Shown: positions 56,031 through 63,024 of the stretch, one piece after another
How positions within the stretch are numbered: position 1 is the stretch's first letter
How the letters are laid out: each line of letters starts with the position of its first letter
Assembly (NCBI GenBank): GCA_938044775.1
Contig: CALIOE010000046.1
Span: 1 to 64,000, forward strand
Origin: an uncultured Rhizobiaceae group bacterium
GTDB taxonomy: Bacteria > Pseudomonadota > Alphaproteobacteria > Rhizobiales > Rhizobiaceae
Reading direction: 5' to 3'
Length of the DNA: 64,000 nt
The notes under the pieces: generated by a model
Databases searched by the model: none
What the model was told of the DNA's origin: nothing
What the model saw: the letters and a program-made list of their open reading frames with translations, nothing else
Program-made: the position numbers and the translations under genes

Positions 56031-56870
56031 ATGCGGAAGCTCTTGTCAGCTGTTTTTCTTGGGGTGATCTGGCTCCAGCCAGCTCACGCGCAAAATTTGC
56101 AACGCCAGCCGAGCACGTGTCTGGCCATAGCCGACAATTTGAGGACACCGGAAGTGCCGGTGCAATTTGCAAGCCTGTCCACACCGGCCAACGATGCTCA
56201 GTATTCGGTTCGCATATCCTATCAGGGTCACTCGACCTATCTTATTGAAAGCCCGGGCGGCATCAAAATTGCCACAGATTATGCCGGTTGGTTAATTGAT
56301 TCCGTAACGCCCGATGTGGTGACGATGAACCATGCCCATTCCTCGCATTATACCAGTTCGCCTGACCCCAAAATCGCCCACGTTTACAAGGGCTGGCCGA
56401 CGGAGGGAGAACCGGCCGCCTATCACGATGTGATTGAGGATGTGCTGCTGCGCAATGTGACGACTGATATTCTGCGCTTCGGCACCGAAAAAGACGGCAA
56501 TTCGATCTTCATTTTTGAGATCGCCGGACTCTGCATCGGGCACCTTGGGCACCTGCATCACAGGTTAAGTGAGGAATATTATGGCAAGATCGGTCGCCTC
56601 GATGTGGTGATGGTACCGGTTGATGGCGGATTGACGATGACCCATGTGAGCGCCAGGGAAATCCTCAAACGTTTGCGGTCGTCCGTGGTTTTGCCGATGC
56701 ATGTACGAAGCTTTGACGGCATGCCACGCTTTCTGAATTATCTGGGCGGCGATTTTCCGGTTCAGCAGCAAAAGAAGAACGAATTGGTTCTGTCGCTGAA
56801 CAACCTTCCAAAACAGCCCACCGTCATCATCTTGCCGGGTGTCGGCAATTATGCACCGCTCGACGAGTGA
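56031..56870 (+). CDS. Exported MBL-fold metallo-hydrolase-like protein
   Basis: A 279-aa protein with a signal peptide (MRKLLSAVFLGVIWLQPAHA, cleavage after AHA). The mature part is metallo-beta-lactamase-like: RISYQGHSTYLIESPGG, IATDYAGW, then MNHAHSSHYTSSPD in place of the usual HxHxDH, with the metal-binding Asp replaced by Ser. GHLGHLHHRLS and VLPMHVRSF follow. The lost Asp may mean one metal or altered chemistry. Start ATG 56031 with GGAGG 5 bases upstream; TTG 56019 also is in frame but would include the ribosome site. It sits between the broken DUF805 gene and dapE. Confidence 0.84.
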   Translation: MRKLLSAVFLGVIWLQPAHAQNLQRQPSTCLAIADNLRTPEVPVQFASLSTPANDAQYSVRISYQGHSTYLIESPGGIKIATDYAGWLIDSVTPDVVTMNHAHSSHYTSSPDPKIAHVYKGWPTEGEPAAYHDVIEDVLLRNVTTDILRFGTEKDGNSIFIFEIAGLCIGHLGHLHHRLSEEYYGKIGRLDVVMVPVDGGLTMTHVSAREILKRLRSSVVLPMHVRSFDGMPRFLNYLGGDFPVQQQKKNELVLSLNNLPKQPTVIILPGVGNYAPLDE

Positions 56871-56912
56871 GGTTCTGTTTGACGGGCGGAACCGTCCTGC
56901 TAAACCGCTAAC

Positions 56913-58124
56913 ATGTCTGATCTAGCACCCGCCGCCGCGATTCTCCGCGATCTCATTCGATGCCCTTCCGTAACGCCCGAGGAAGGAGGGGCTCTGGACT
57001 ATCTGGAATCCCGGTTGGCGCCACTGGGCTTTAATGTTGTCCGACGGGTTGCCGCAGCACCTGGTACACCGGACGTGGAGAATCTCTACGCGCGGTTTGG
57101 AACCAGGGGCCCAAATCTGTGTTTTGCGGGTCATACCGATGTGGTGCCGACCGGCGACGAACAATCATGGTCTGCGGATCCCTTCCAGGGCGAAATTATC
57201 GGCTCAGAAATGGTTGGCCGCGGTGCTGTCGACATGAAAGGCGGGATTGCCTGTTTTATCGCCGCGGTCGAGAATTTTCTCGCGGGCAAGCCCGCTTTTG
57301 CAGGGTCTCTTTCCTTTCTGATTACCGGCGATGAAGAAGGGCCGGCGATTAATGGCACATCGGCGATACTGGACTGGCTGGTGGAGCAGGGCGAAACAAT
57401 AGATGCATGTCTTGTGGGAGAACCAACCAATCCCAAGGCCATGGGTGATGCGGTAAAAATCGGGCGAAGGGGATCTGTCTCCGGCACACTTACGGTGACG
57501 GGTGTTCAGGGGCACGCAGCCTATCCCCACCTGGCAGACAATCCGGTACGCGGCATGGTGGCCCTGACACAAGCGTTGATGGCCGAACCATTTGATGCGG
57601 GAACCAGGGACTTTCAGCCAACCAACCTGGAAGTCACATCAATCGATGTCGGCAATCCGGCCTACAACGTCATTCCGGCCCAGGCCACAGCCCGTTTCAA
57701 TATCCGTTTCAACGACACATGGAGCGCCGACAGCGTGAAGGCCGAGATATTGCGGCGGCTTGAGGCAGCGGCATCAGACGACTTGTTGCGCCCCGCCTTG
57801 CCCGATGGTCCGCGGGAGCCGGTTCAGTTCCGTGTCGACTATACTGATCGCCCCAGCCATGTATTTCTGACCCGGGATGAACACCTCATCGCAACCATTT
57901 CCGGCGCCGTGAAATCTGAGACGGGCAGGGCTCCTGAGCTTTCGACAGGCGGTGGAACATCAGACGCCCGCTTTATCAAGGATGTCTGCCCGGTTGTGGA
58001 ATTCGGACTGGTGGGTCAGACGATGCATCAGATCGATGAGCGCGTGGCTCTGGCTGATCTGGAGCAGCTGACCGCCATTTACACCCGTTTCATAGACGAT
58101 TTTTTTGCGGATGCTTCATCGTGA
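56913..58124 (+). CDS. dapE: Succinyl-diaminopimelate desuccinylase DapE
   Basis: Zinc peptidase-family enzyme that releases succinate from N-succinyl-diaminopimelate to give LL-DAP for lysine and cell wall. The 403-aa protein shows IRCPSVTPEEGGALDYL, FAGHTDVVPTGD (first His and Asp ligands), GRGAVDMKGGIACFIAA, TGDEEGPAINGTSA (catalytic Glu), HAAYPHLADNPV and the C-terminal GLVGQTMHQIDERVALADLE. The stop overlaps the next gene by 4 bp (GTGA), indicating coupling. With dapD it covers two steps of the same branch. Confidence 0.96.
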   Translation: MSDLAPAAAILRDLIRCPSVTPEEGGALDYLESRLAPLGFNVVRRVAAAPGTPDVENLYARFGTRGPNLCFAGHTDVVPTGDEQSWSADPFQGEIIGSEMVGRGAVDMKGGIACFIAAVENFLAGKPAFAGSLSFLITGDEEGPAINGTSAILDWLVEQGETIDACLVGEPTNPKAMGDAVKIGRRGSVSGTLTVTGVQGHAAYPHLADNPVRGMVALTQALMAEPFDAGTRDFQPTNLEVTSIDVGNPAYNVIPAQATARFNIRFNDTWSADSVKAEILRRLEAAASDDLLRPALPDGPREPVQFRVDYTDRPSHVFLTRDEHLIATISGAVKSETGRAPELSTGGGTSDARFIKDVCPVVEFGLVGQTMHQIDERVALADLEQLTAIYTRFIDDFFADASS

Positions 58125-58732
58125 GCGGAACGCCTGTCACTTTGACGGGAACATTTGTAGGCGTCACCGAGATCATGCTGGGTCGGGCTTCCGGAATGAG
58201 GCGCATCGATCTGTCTTCAGGTGGATTTTGGTTGTCATTCTACGGTCTGGTTCTGGCGGGGCTTGTCGACACATCAGTCCAGTCGCTGATCTATTCCTCC
58301 TCCGTGGTTACCCAGGCCACGGGCGGGCAATCGCGACTGTACTTTGTCGCCGCAGGCGTTGCGATCGATCTTGTTAGCTACGGCCTGTCAATGCTGGCGC
58401 TGTATTTTCTTGTCCAACGGCTGAATCTGCAAAAAGGTTTTGCCGATTGCGTCATCGTCCATAACTGGGCGGCGCCGGTCGTCAGCCTGGCCCTGATGCC
58501 GGTTCTGTTTGTGATGTTGATGGCGCGGGAGAACGCTTTTCCCGATCCACCGGGGACCGGCTGGGCACTTGTCTACGTTTCGATGTTGTCGCTGCTGATT
58601 GTTGCCGGAATTCGACTTTTGCGGATCAGCCTGCAGACCGATTTCGCCCGTGCACTGGGCCTGTTTGCCGCCTCAGCAGCCGTATCGCTGATTTTGGACA
58701 GCTGGCTGGAGACGGTGCTCCGCGGCCCCTAG
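58121..58732 (+). CDS. Hypothetical membrane protein coupled to dapE
   Basis: A 203-aa protein starting at GTG 58121 inside the dapE stop (GTGA overlap). About five hydrophobic segments are visible: LSFYGLVLAGLVDTSVQSLIY, FVAAGVAIDLVSYGLSMLALYFL, a third near AAPVVSLALMPVLFVMLMA, a fourth at GWALVYVSMLSLLIVAGI and a last at LGLFAASAAVSLIL. I do not recognise a family with certainty; the pattern is Yip1-like. It shares the dapE transcript and ends before the terminator hairpin at 58743-58769. Function unknown. Confidence 0.7.
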   Translation: MSGTPVTLTGTFVGVTEIMLGRASGMRRIDLSSGGFWLSFYGLVLAGLVDTSVQSLIYSSSVVTQATGGQSRLYFVAAGVAIDLVSYGLSMLALYFLVQRLNLQKGFADCVIVHNWAAPVVSLALMPVLFVMLMARENAFPDPPGTGWALVYVSMLSLLIVAGIRLLRISLQTDFARALGLFAASAAVSLILDSWLETVLRGP

Positions 58733-58742
58733 AGCGGGGTGC

Positions 58743-58769
58743 AAAAAAAAGCCCCGGATGATCCGGGGC
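58743..58769 (-). terminator. Terminator between the dapE-downstream gene and the tad pseudopilins
   Basis: GCCCCGGATGATCCGGGGC forms a perfect 9-bp-class stem (58751-58769). Read on the minus strand it is followed by TTTTTTTT (58743-58750), so it mainly ends the TadE/G transcript. On the plus strand it is followed by CCGTTGTTTT and may also slow the dapE transcript. Confidence 0.88.
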
Positions 58770-58777
58770 CCGTTGTT

Positions 58778-59428
58778 TTAGGTTCTCGTTTCGTATGCGG
58801 CCGGAGAGCAATCGCTGCACTCGATTTCGCTCACGAGCCTTGGCTCGAAATTGAACCGGTGCACGAAGTCGATTGTGTCGTTGTCATCCCACAATGTGAA
58901 GATTTCTGTTGCAAAGGCCGGCTTGTGCGACAGGCGTGCGGTGGTCTGTACATAAAATCCCGGCTGGGTCAGCAGCTCGCTTGGAAATGAGGTTGGAGCC
59001 GCCCCAACGGTCGCTTTTGCAGCTGCTCCGGAAAACCCTCCTGCCGGTGCCCGTCCGTGGCCCCAGACCACTTCGGCATCTCCGTCTTCGGTCACGCGAA
59101 TTCCGATGACTTCAATCGTGAGATCGTCGACAGTCGGTCCCTGCATCATTGCATCGGCTGCATTGAGCGCAATCGTCAGTTTCTCGAGGTTGAGATCGTT
59201 TCTTTGTGACGCGATGTCAGTGGCGACCGCGGCGGCTTTGCTAACGCGGGTTCCAGTCGATTCCATCACCACAAAGGAGAAGAATCCAAGCCACAAGGCA
59301 ATCAGAAACGGAGCGACAATAACAAACTCCAGTGCTGCAAGGCCGCTCTCGTCTTTTCCAAAACGCTTAAAGACGGCCTCACGTGGGCCATTCTCGGTTT
59401 TGTTTTTCAGCTTTTTAAACATTGTCAT
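58778..59428 (-). CDS. TadE/TadG family pseudopilin
   Basis: A 216-aa Tad pilus protein. It has a basic N-terminus followed by the pseudopilin signature GLAALEFVIVAPFLIALWLGFFSF, a single membrane helix with the conserved Glu (residue 34), and a long periplasmic part. A cysteine pair (ECSDCSPA) lies near the C-terminus. TadE and TadF-type proteins help anchor or regulate the Flp pilus. ATG 59428 is used; ATG 59422 is possible. It follows the second TadE-like gene by 66 bp and ends just before the terminator at 58743-58769. Confidence 0.88.
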   Translation of the reverse strand: MTMFKKLKNKTENGPREAVFKRFGKDESGLAALEFVIVAPFLIALWLGFFSFVVMESTGTRVSKAAAVATDIASQRNDLNLEKLTIALNAADAMMQGPTVDDLTIEVIGIRVTEDGDAEVVWGHGRAPAGGFSGAAAKATVGAAPTSFPSELLTQPGFYVQTTARLSHKPAFATEIFTLWDDNDTIDFVHRFNFEPRLVSEIECSDCSPAAYETRT

Positions 59429-59494
59429 CTCGAAGTTCCCGCCGCGTTAGTGGCATTTGTGATTGGACGCTCACAGCTCCCGGAGCCGTTGTCC

Positions 59495-60097
59495 TTATTC
59501 TTCACCCGTTGGTGTATAGGGTTCGTTCTGGAAAGCGGTGCTTGCGACCAGCAAGACGTTGTCGTCGCCCCAGTTACCGTCCGTCCACTTGTTCCATGGA
59601 ATAAAGGTCGGCCATTCATAGAATGCGCGCACAAGGTTGACGGTAAGCCGGCTGCCAGGTGCAAATCCTGTCTGATCGGGGTCAAAGTTCCCATCCGCAT
59701 CGCGTGGGACTGGCGGTGGGGGACCAAATTCGGTCAGCTGCTGCACATCAACAACCACGTCTTCGCAGCGGAAAACCACCATGGTGCCCTGTGCACACAA
59801 CAGGTCTCTGAACTGTTCCTGCGGCGACCCCTGGGTTGCATCCGAGAATGAATTGGCCTGGGTCTGACCCGTCCGGATCATCCGGGCAACATTATCGACC
59901 CCTGCATTCAGCAGTCGGTCGGCGAAATATTGGAATCCCACTTCAAAGATACTGAATATCAGCAAGAAGAAGGGTAGGGCGATGATCGAAAACTCGATGG
60001 CCGTCGATCCGTCCTCGTTGCGCTTGAAAGCGCGCATACCAAACCAGCTGCGTCGCTTTGCGTCGCGGTGATTACTTTTCTCAGAAAACAGCTTCAT
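59495..60097 (-). CDS. TadE family pseudopilin
   Basis: A 200-aa Tad pilus protein. After a basic cytoplasmic start it shows NEDGSTAIEFSIIALPFFLLIFSIFEVGFQY, read in parts, which is the TadE-type processing site and helix with Glu at +5. A periplasmic domain follows with two cysteines (LLCAQGT and FRCEDV). It is the larger of two neighbouring pseudopilins and is probably cleaved by the CpaA peptidase encoded nearby. It lies about 180 bp downstream of the CpaC-N-like gene on the same strand. Confidence 0.88.
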   Translation of the reverse strand: MKLFSEKSNHRDAKRRSWFGMRAFKRNEDGSTAIEFSIIALPFFLLIFSIFEVGFQYFADRLLNAGVDNVARMIRTGQTQANSFSDATQGSPQEQFRDLLCAQGTMVVFRCEDVVVDVQQLTEFGPPPPVPRDADGNFDPDQTGFAPGSRLTVNLVRAFYEWPTFIPWNKWTDGNWGDDNVLLVASTAFQNEPYTPTGEE

Positions 60098-60279
60098 ACC
60101 TCAGCCCTGCCTGTTCCGATCGTTCAAGACCGGACGATAGCCAAGCAAGATTGAGAATAAGTTTTCAGATCATAAAAAAAGTCGGGGTTCGCGGAAGGTT
60201 TTGTTAAGCATACAGCTCGTCCCACGGCTAGCCGCCGACATGGACCGCTTACGCTGAGCGTGGCGGTCTGGCGGTTGTG

Positions 60280-60813
60280 CTAGCGACCCTGGCTTTCAGC
60301 CATCCGGTTGCGCGCGCGGATCTGACGTTCTGAGCTCTGGAACACGCTGTTGTCATCGCCAATGGTCAGGGTCGATTCGCAGATCGGTGCGCAGGCAAGC
60401 GTCTGACGCACATCACGGCGATAGATCCGGACGGTGCTGGTTTCGTGTCCTTTGACGACGACGGTCTCATCCACAATGGGATCACCGTCTGCGTCGAGAA
60501 TGATGAGATTGGTGACGCCGAAACTGCGCCCGGTCAGAACCAGAGTTCTTGAATCCTGAATGGTCGCATCGACAATAGCCGGATTGCCGATGATGACGGT
60601 GCTCGCCGGTTTGGCGATGCGAACGACCTTGGCGCGGTCTACAGTGACGTGGAGGGTTACTTTTTCGCTCTCTTCGCCAAAGGCCGATTTCCCCTGTTCG
60701 GCGAAGGCGGAATTCAAAGATCCCACAGTCGCAGATGCGGCGAACAGAGCGAGCCCCATTGAAACGGCATTGAGGCCGAAGCGGCCAAAAGAAATTTTCG
60801 TTGGGAACAACAT
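60280..60813 (-). CDS. Stand-alone pilus assembly protein with CpaC N-terminal-like domain
   Basis: A 177-aa exported protein with a signal peptide (hydrophobic segment GLNAVSMGLALFAASATVG, cleavage near AFA). Its core, VDRAKVVRIAKPASTVIIGNPAIVDATI, then VLTGRSFGVTNLIILDADG, matches residue by residue in pattern the N-terminal domain of the CpaC secretin encoded at 63025 (SIVIDLPAEAHDILVANPDVADAV and YLFGKEIGQTNIFVFDG). It lacks the secretin domain. A C-terminal part has two Cys (LACAPICES). ATG 60813 is chosen; GTG 60822 is open. It is the first gene of the minus-strand tad group and diverges from flp. Confidence 0.86.
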   Translation of the reverse strand: MLFPTKISFGRFGLNAVSMGLALFAASATVGSLNSAFAEQGKSAFGEESEKVTLHVTVDRAKVVRIAKPASTVIIGNPAIVDATIQDSRTLVLTGRSFGVTNLIILDADGDPIVDETVVVKGHETSTVRIYRRDVRQTLACAPICESTLTIGDDNSVFQSSERQIRARNRMAESQGR

Positions 60814-61118
60814 GCTTTTCACCCGTCACAATAAACTAAGGGCATAATCCAGCAATTTGGTGAATGAAGACTTAAGTATCAATGCGGTTCGCCAAATATC
60901 CGTTGCTTTATATATATACACACAAATCCATAGAACACTCGGGGCCTGCAGGGGGCGTTCTTCATGCTTCTTTTACCAAAGATGGCACTGAATCGTAGTT
61001 ACACTTTGGAAACCTTCTTTTTTAAGCTGATCCTAAACCGAGGGGGGTAATTTCCACTCAACCGATCGGAGAAACATCCGACGGTTTTGCTGTAACACGT
61101 GGAGTAAGGACTAAATCC
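60814..61118. other. 305-bp divergent promoter region of the tad locus
   Basis: No gene. It is AT-rich compared with its flanks, including a TATATATATAC stretch near 60910, as expected of strong promoters. It separates the CpaC-N-like gene from flp and contains the CtrA-like site at 61022-61036. Confidence 0.55.
61022..61036. promoter_or_regulatory. CtrA-like site upstream of flp
   Basis: TTAA-N7-CTAA at 61022-61036 differs by one base from the CtrA consensus TTAA-N7-TTAA and lies about 83 bp before the flp ATG. CtrA controls pilin in Caulobacter, so control of flp by CtrA is plausible but unproven. Confidence 0.35.
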
Positions 61119-61292
61119 ATGACTAATATCAAACGTTTCTTCAAAGACGAATCTGGCGCAACTGCAATCGAATACGGCCTCCTGGCCGCTCTGATTTCGA
61201 TCGTTGGCATCACAGCATTTACTGCTGCTGGTACTGCAATCGAAGCTAAGTTCGACGAAGCTGCAACAGCAATCAACGGCGCCGGCGCTTAA
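61119..61292 (+). CDS. Flp family type IVb pilin
   Basis: A 57-aa pilin precursor, the structural subunit of the Tad pilus. It begins MTNIKRFFKDESGATAIEYG; the prepilin cleavage site is G-ATAIEY with Glu at +5, followed by one helix (LLAALISIVGITAFTAAGTAI) and a short tail ending INGAGA. The gene is preceded by GGAG-TAAGGA and lies in its own unit, closed by a strong terminator at 61319-61353. CpaA, encoded next, should cleave it. It is easily missed by annotation because it is so short. Confidence 0.95.
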   Translation: MTNIKRFFKDESGATAIEYGLLAALISIVGITAFTAAGTAIEAKFDEAATAINGAGA

Positions 61293-61318
61293 TTAGCCCG
61301 CCTTATTGCTTGAATGCG

Positions 61319-61353
61319 AGGGCCATCCTGCTGAGCAGGGTGGCCCTTTTTTT
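61319..61353 (+). terminator. Terminator after flp
   Basis: AGGGCCATCCTGCT pairs with GAGCAGGGTGGCCCT (one G-U) in a stem of about 14 bp, followed by a T run to 61353. It separates the abundant pilin transcript from cpaA. Confidence 0.92.
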
Positions 61354-61497
61354 ATTTGGATCTGCCGTCATTGGACACCGCTGGTTGCGTGATCGCTGCC
61401 CGGTGTTAACGGGCGTTTAAAGGGCAGCCGCTAGGGTCACTTCAATATCGGGTTGAGCGGTGACAAGCGACACCCTGTCTTGGGAATGGGATGAACA

Positions 61498-62016
61498 ATG
61501 ATCAATCTGGTAATTCTGGGGCTTTTCCCGCTGTGCATGATCTTCGTCATGTTCTTTGACATCTTTACGATGACCATCCCCAACAAGATTGTCATTGCGC
61601 TTTTGCTGGGTTTTGTTGCTTGCGTGCCCTTTGTTGGAATGACACTCGAAACTCTCGCCTGGCATGCAGGAGTTTCCGCAATTGTGCTTGTTGTCTGTTT
61701 TGGATTGTTCTCGATCGGCGCCATGGGCGGTGGTGACGCCAAACTGGCCGCAGTCGCTTCGCTTTGGCTGGGTGCAGCGCCAACGCTCGAATTTCTGCTG
61801 ATTGGCTCGGTGATGGGTGGCTTGCTTACACTGATCATCATATTGATGCGCAGGGGGCCGCTGCCCGAATTGCTCGACAAGCTCGAATGGGCCCGCCGTC
61901 TCCACGACAAAAAGAATGGTGTACCTTACGGCGCTGCCCTGGGACCGGCAGCTCTTCTGGTGTTTGTAAAGACACCATGGATGGATTTTGCTGCTTCAGG
62001 CGCGCCGTTCGGCTGA
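61498..62016 (+). CDS. cpaA: Prepilin peptidase CpaA (A24 family)
   Basis: Membrane aspartic peptidase that cleaves the Flp prepilin and TadE/F pseudopilins. The 172-aa protein has several hydrophobic segments and the two catalytic aspartates: D21 in FFDIFTMTIPN and D80 in AMGGGDAKLAA. The GGGD motif is diagnostic of the A24 family, and the small size is that of CpaA/TadV rather than PilD, which carries an added methylase domain. It has its own terminator at 62045-62069. It is the second gene of the plus-strand tad group. Confidence 0.95.
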   Translation: MINLVILGLFPLCMIFVMFFDIFTMTIPNKIVIALLLGFVACVPFVGMTLETLAWHAGVSAIVLVVCFGLFSIGAMGGGDAKLAAVASLWLGAAPTLEFLLIGSVMGGLLTLIIILMRRGPLPELLDKLEWARRLHDKKNGVPYGAALGPAALLVFVKTPWMDFAASGAPFG

Positions 62017-62044
62017 TCGATCCTTTCCCGACCCCATCCAAGGA

Positions 62045-62069
62045 GCCCGCGTTTTTCGCGGGCTTTTTT
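62045..62069 (+). terminator. Terminator after cpaA
   Basis: GCCCGCG and CGCGGGC form a perfect 7-bp stem with a TTTTT loop, followed by TTTTTT. It lies 29 bp after the cpaA stop, so cpaB has a separate promoter in the 124 bp that follow. Confidence 0.92.
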
Positions 62070-62192
62070 GTCTCGATCAAAACCTAAATTTGCATTTACC
62101 ACGTTTCGCAGGGGGCCATTAACTATAAGTACACCAATAATGTTCAAAACTGGTTTCGAGTAGAAGCGTTTCGTGGGCTGGAGTTGAACATC

Positions 62193-62996
62193 ATGAAGCC
62201 AATACAGTTGGTAATAGGCGCAGTGGCGTTGGTCGCAGCAGGTGGTGCAGGTTACATCATGTTGAACCTCAACCAGCAGCAACCGGTTCAGGTTGTTGAA
62301 GCGCAAAAGGTTCCGAGCAAGAAAGTTCTTGCCGCGGTGAAGGAAATCACCATGGGTGATAAGCTCACCTCTGGAAATATTGCCTGGGTCGAGTGGCCGG
62401 AGAAAGGTATCAAGAAGGGTTTCATTACCCAGGATACCAACAAGGACGCGCTCAAGGACTTCAACAAGACCATTGCAAGGCTGACCTTTTACGAGGGCGA
62501 ACCGATCCGTGAGGAAAAGGTTGTCCGGTCCGATAGTGGATACATGTCAGCGATCCTGCCGGCAGGCAAACGGGCCGTTGCCGTCCGCATCGCTGCCGTT
62601 TCCGGCGCCGGCGGTTTTGTCCTTCCCAACGATTACGTCGATGTCGTGACCGCCGAGACCGGCAAGAGCTCCGTTGGTGGCCGCACCGTATCAGCAAGTG
62701 TTGCTGAAACGCTGCTGAAAAACATTCGTGTGCTGGCAATTGACCAGGTCATCGAGGACCAGAATGGCAAGAAAGCCAAAATCGGCAAAACCGCAACTCT
62801 GGAACTGACACCTTCGCAGGTTGAAACCCTGACGGTAGCGCAGCAGAGAGGCGGCACTCTGACGTTGGCGCTGCGCAGCGTCGAGGATTCCGGTCCGAAA
62901 GGCGAAACCGCCGAAAGCAGGGCACAGGAAGCGGAAAACAGATCCGTGAGAATCATTCGTTACGGCGCCGCCGTCCTAATGAAACAAGTCAAATAA
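62193..62996 (+). CDS. cpaB: Flp pilus assembly protein CpaB
   Basis: Periplasmic, membrane-anchored assembly factor for the Tad pilus, thought to work with the CpaC secretin. The 267-aa protein starts MKPIQLVIGAVALVAAGGAGYIML at ATG 62193 (GGAG 9 bases upstream); TTG 62184 is in frame but weaker. One N-terminal helix is followed by an SAF-like domain (VLAAVKEITMGDKLTSGNIAWVEWPEKG, in parts) and the RcpC/CpaB domain (AVRIAAVSGAGGFVLPNDYVDVV, VLAIDQVIEDQNGKKAKIGKTATLEL). cpaC follows after 28 bp, probably in the same transcript. Confidence 0.93.
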   Translation: MKPIQLVIGAVALVAAGGAGYIMLNLNQQQPVQVVEAQKVPSKKVLAAVKEITMGDKLTSGNIAWVEWPEKGIKKGFITQDTNKDALKDFNKTIARLTFYEGEPIREEKVVRSDSGYMSAILPAGKRAVAVRIAAVSGAGGFVLPNDYVDVVTAETGKSSVGGRTVSASVAETLLKNIRVLAIDQVIEDQNGKKAKIGKTATLELTPSQVETLTVAQQRGGTLTLALRSVEDSGPKGETAESRAQEAENRSVRIIRYGAAVLMKQVK

Positions 62997-63024
62997 TTCG
63001 TTCGGGTCCGAAAGAGTTTACGCC

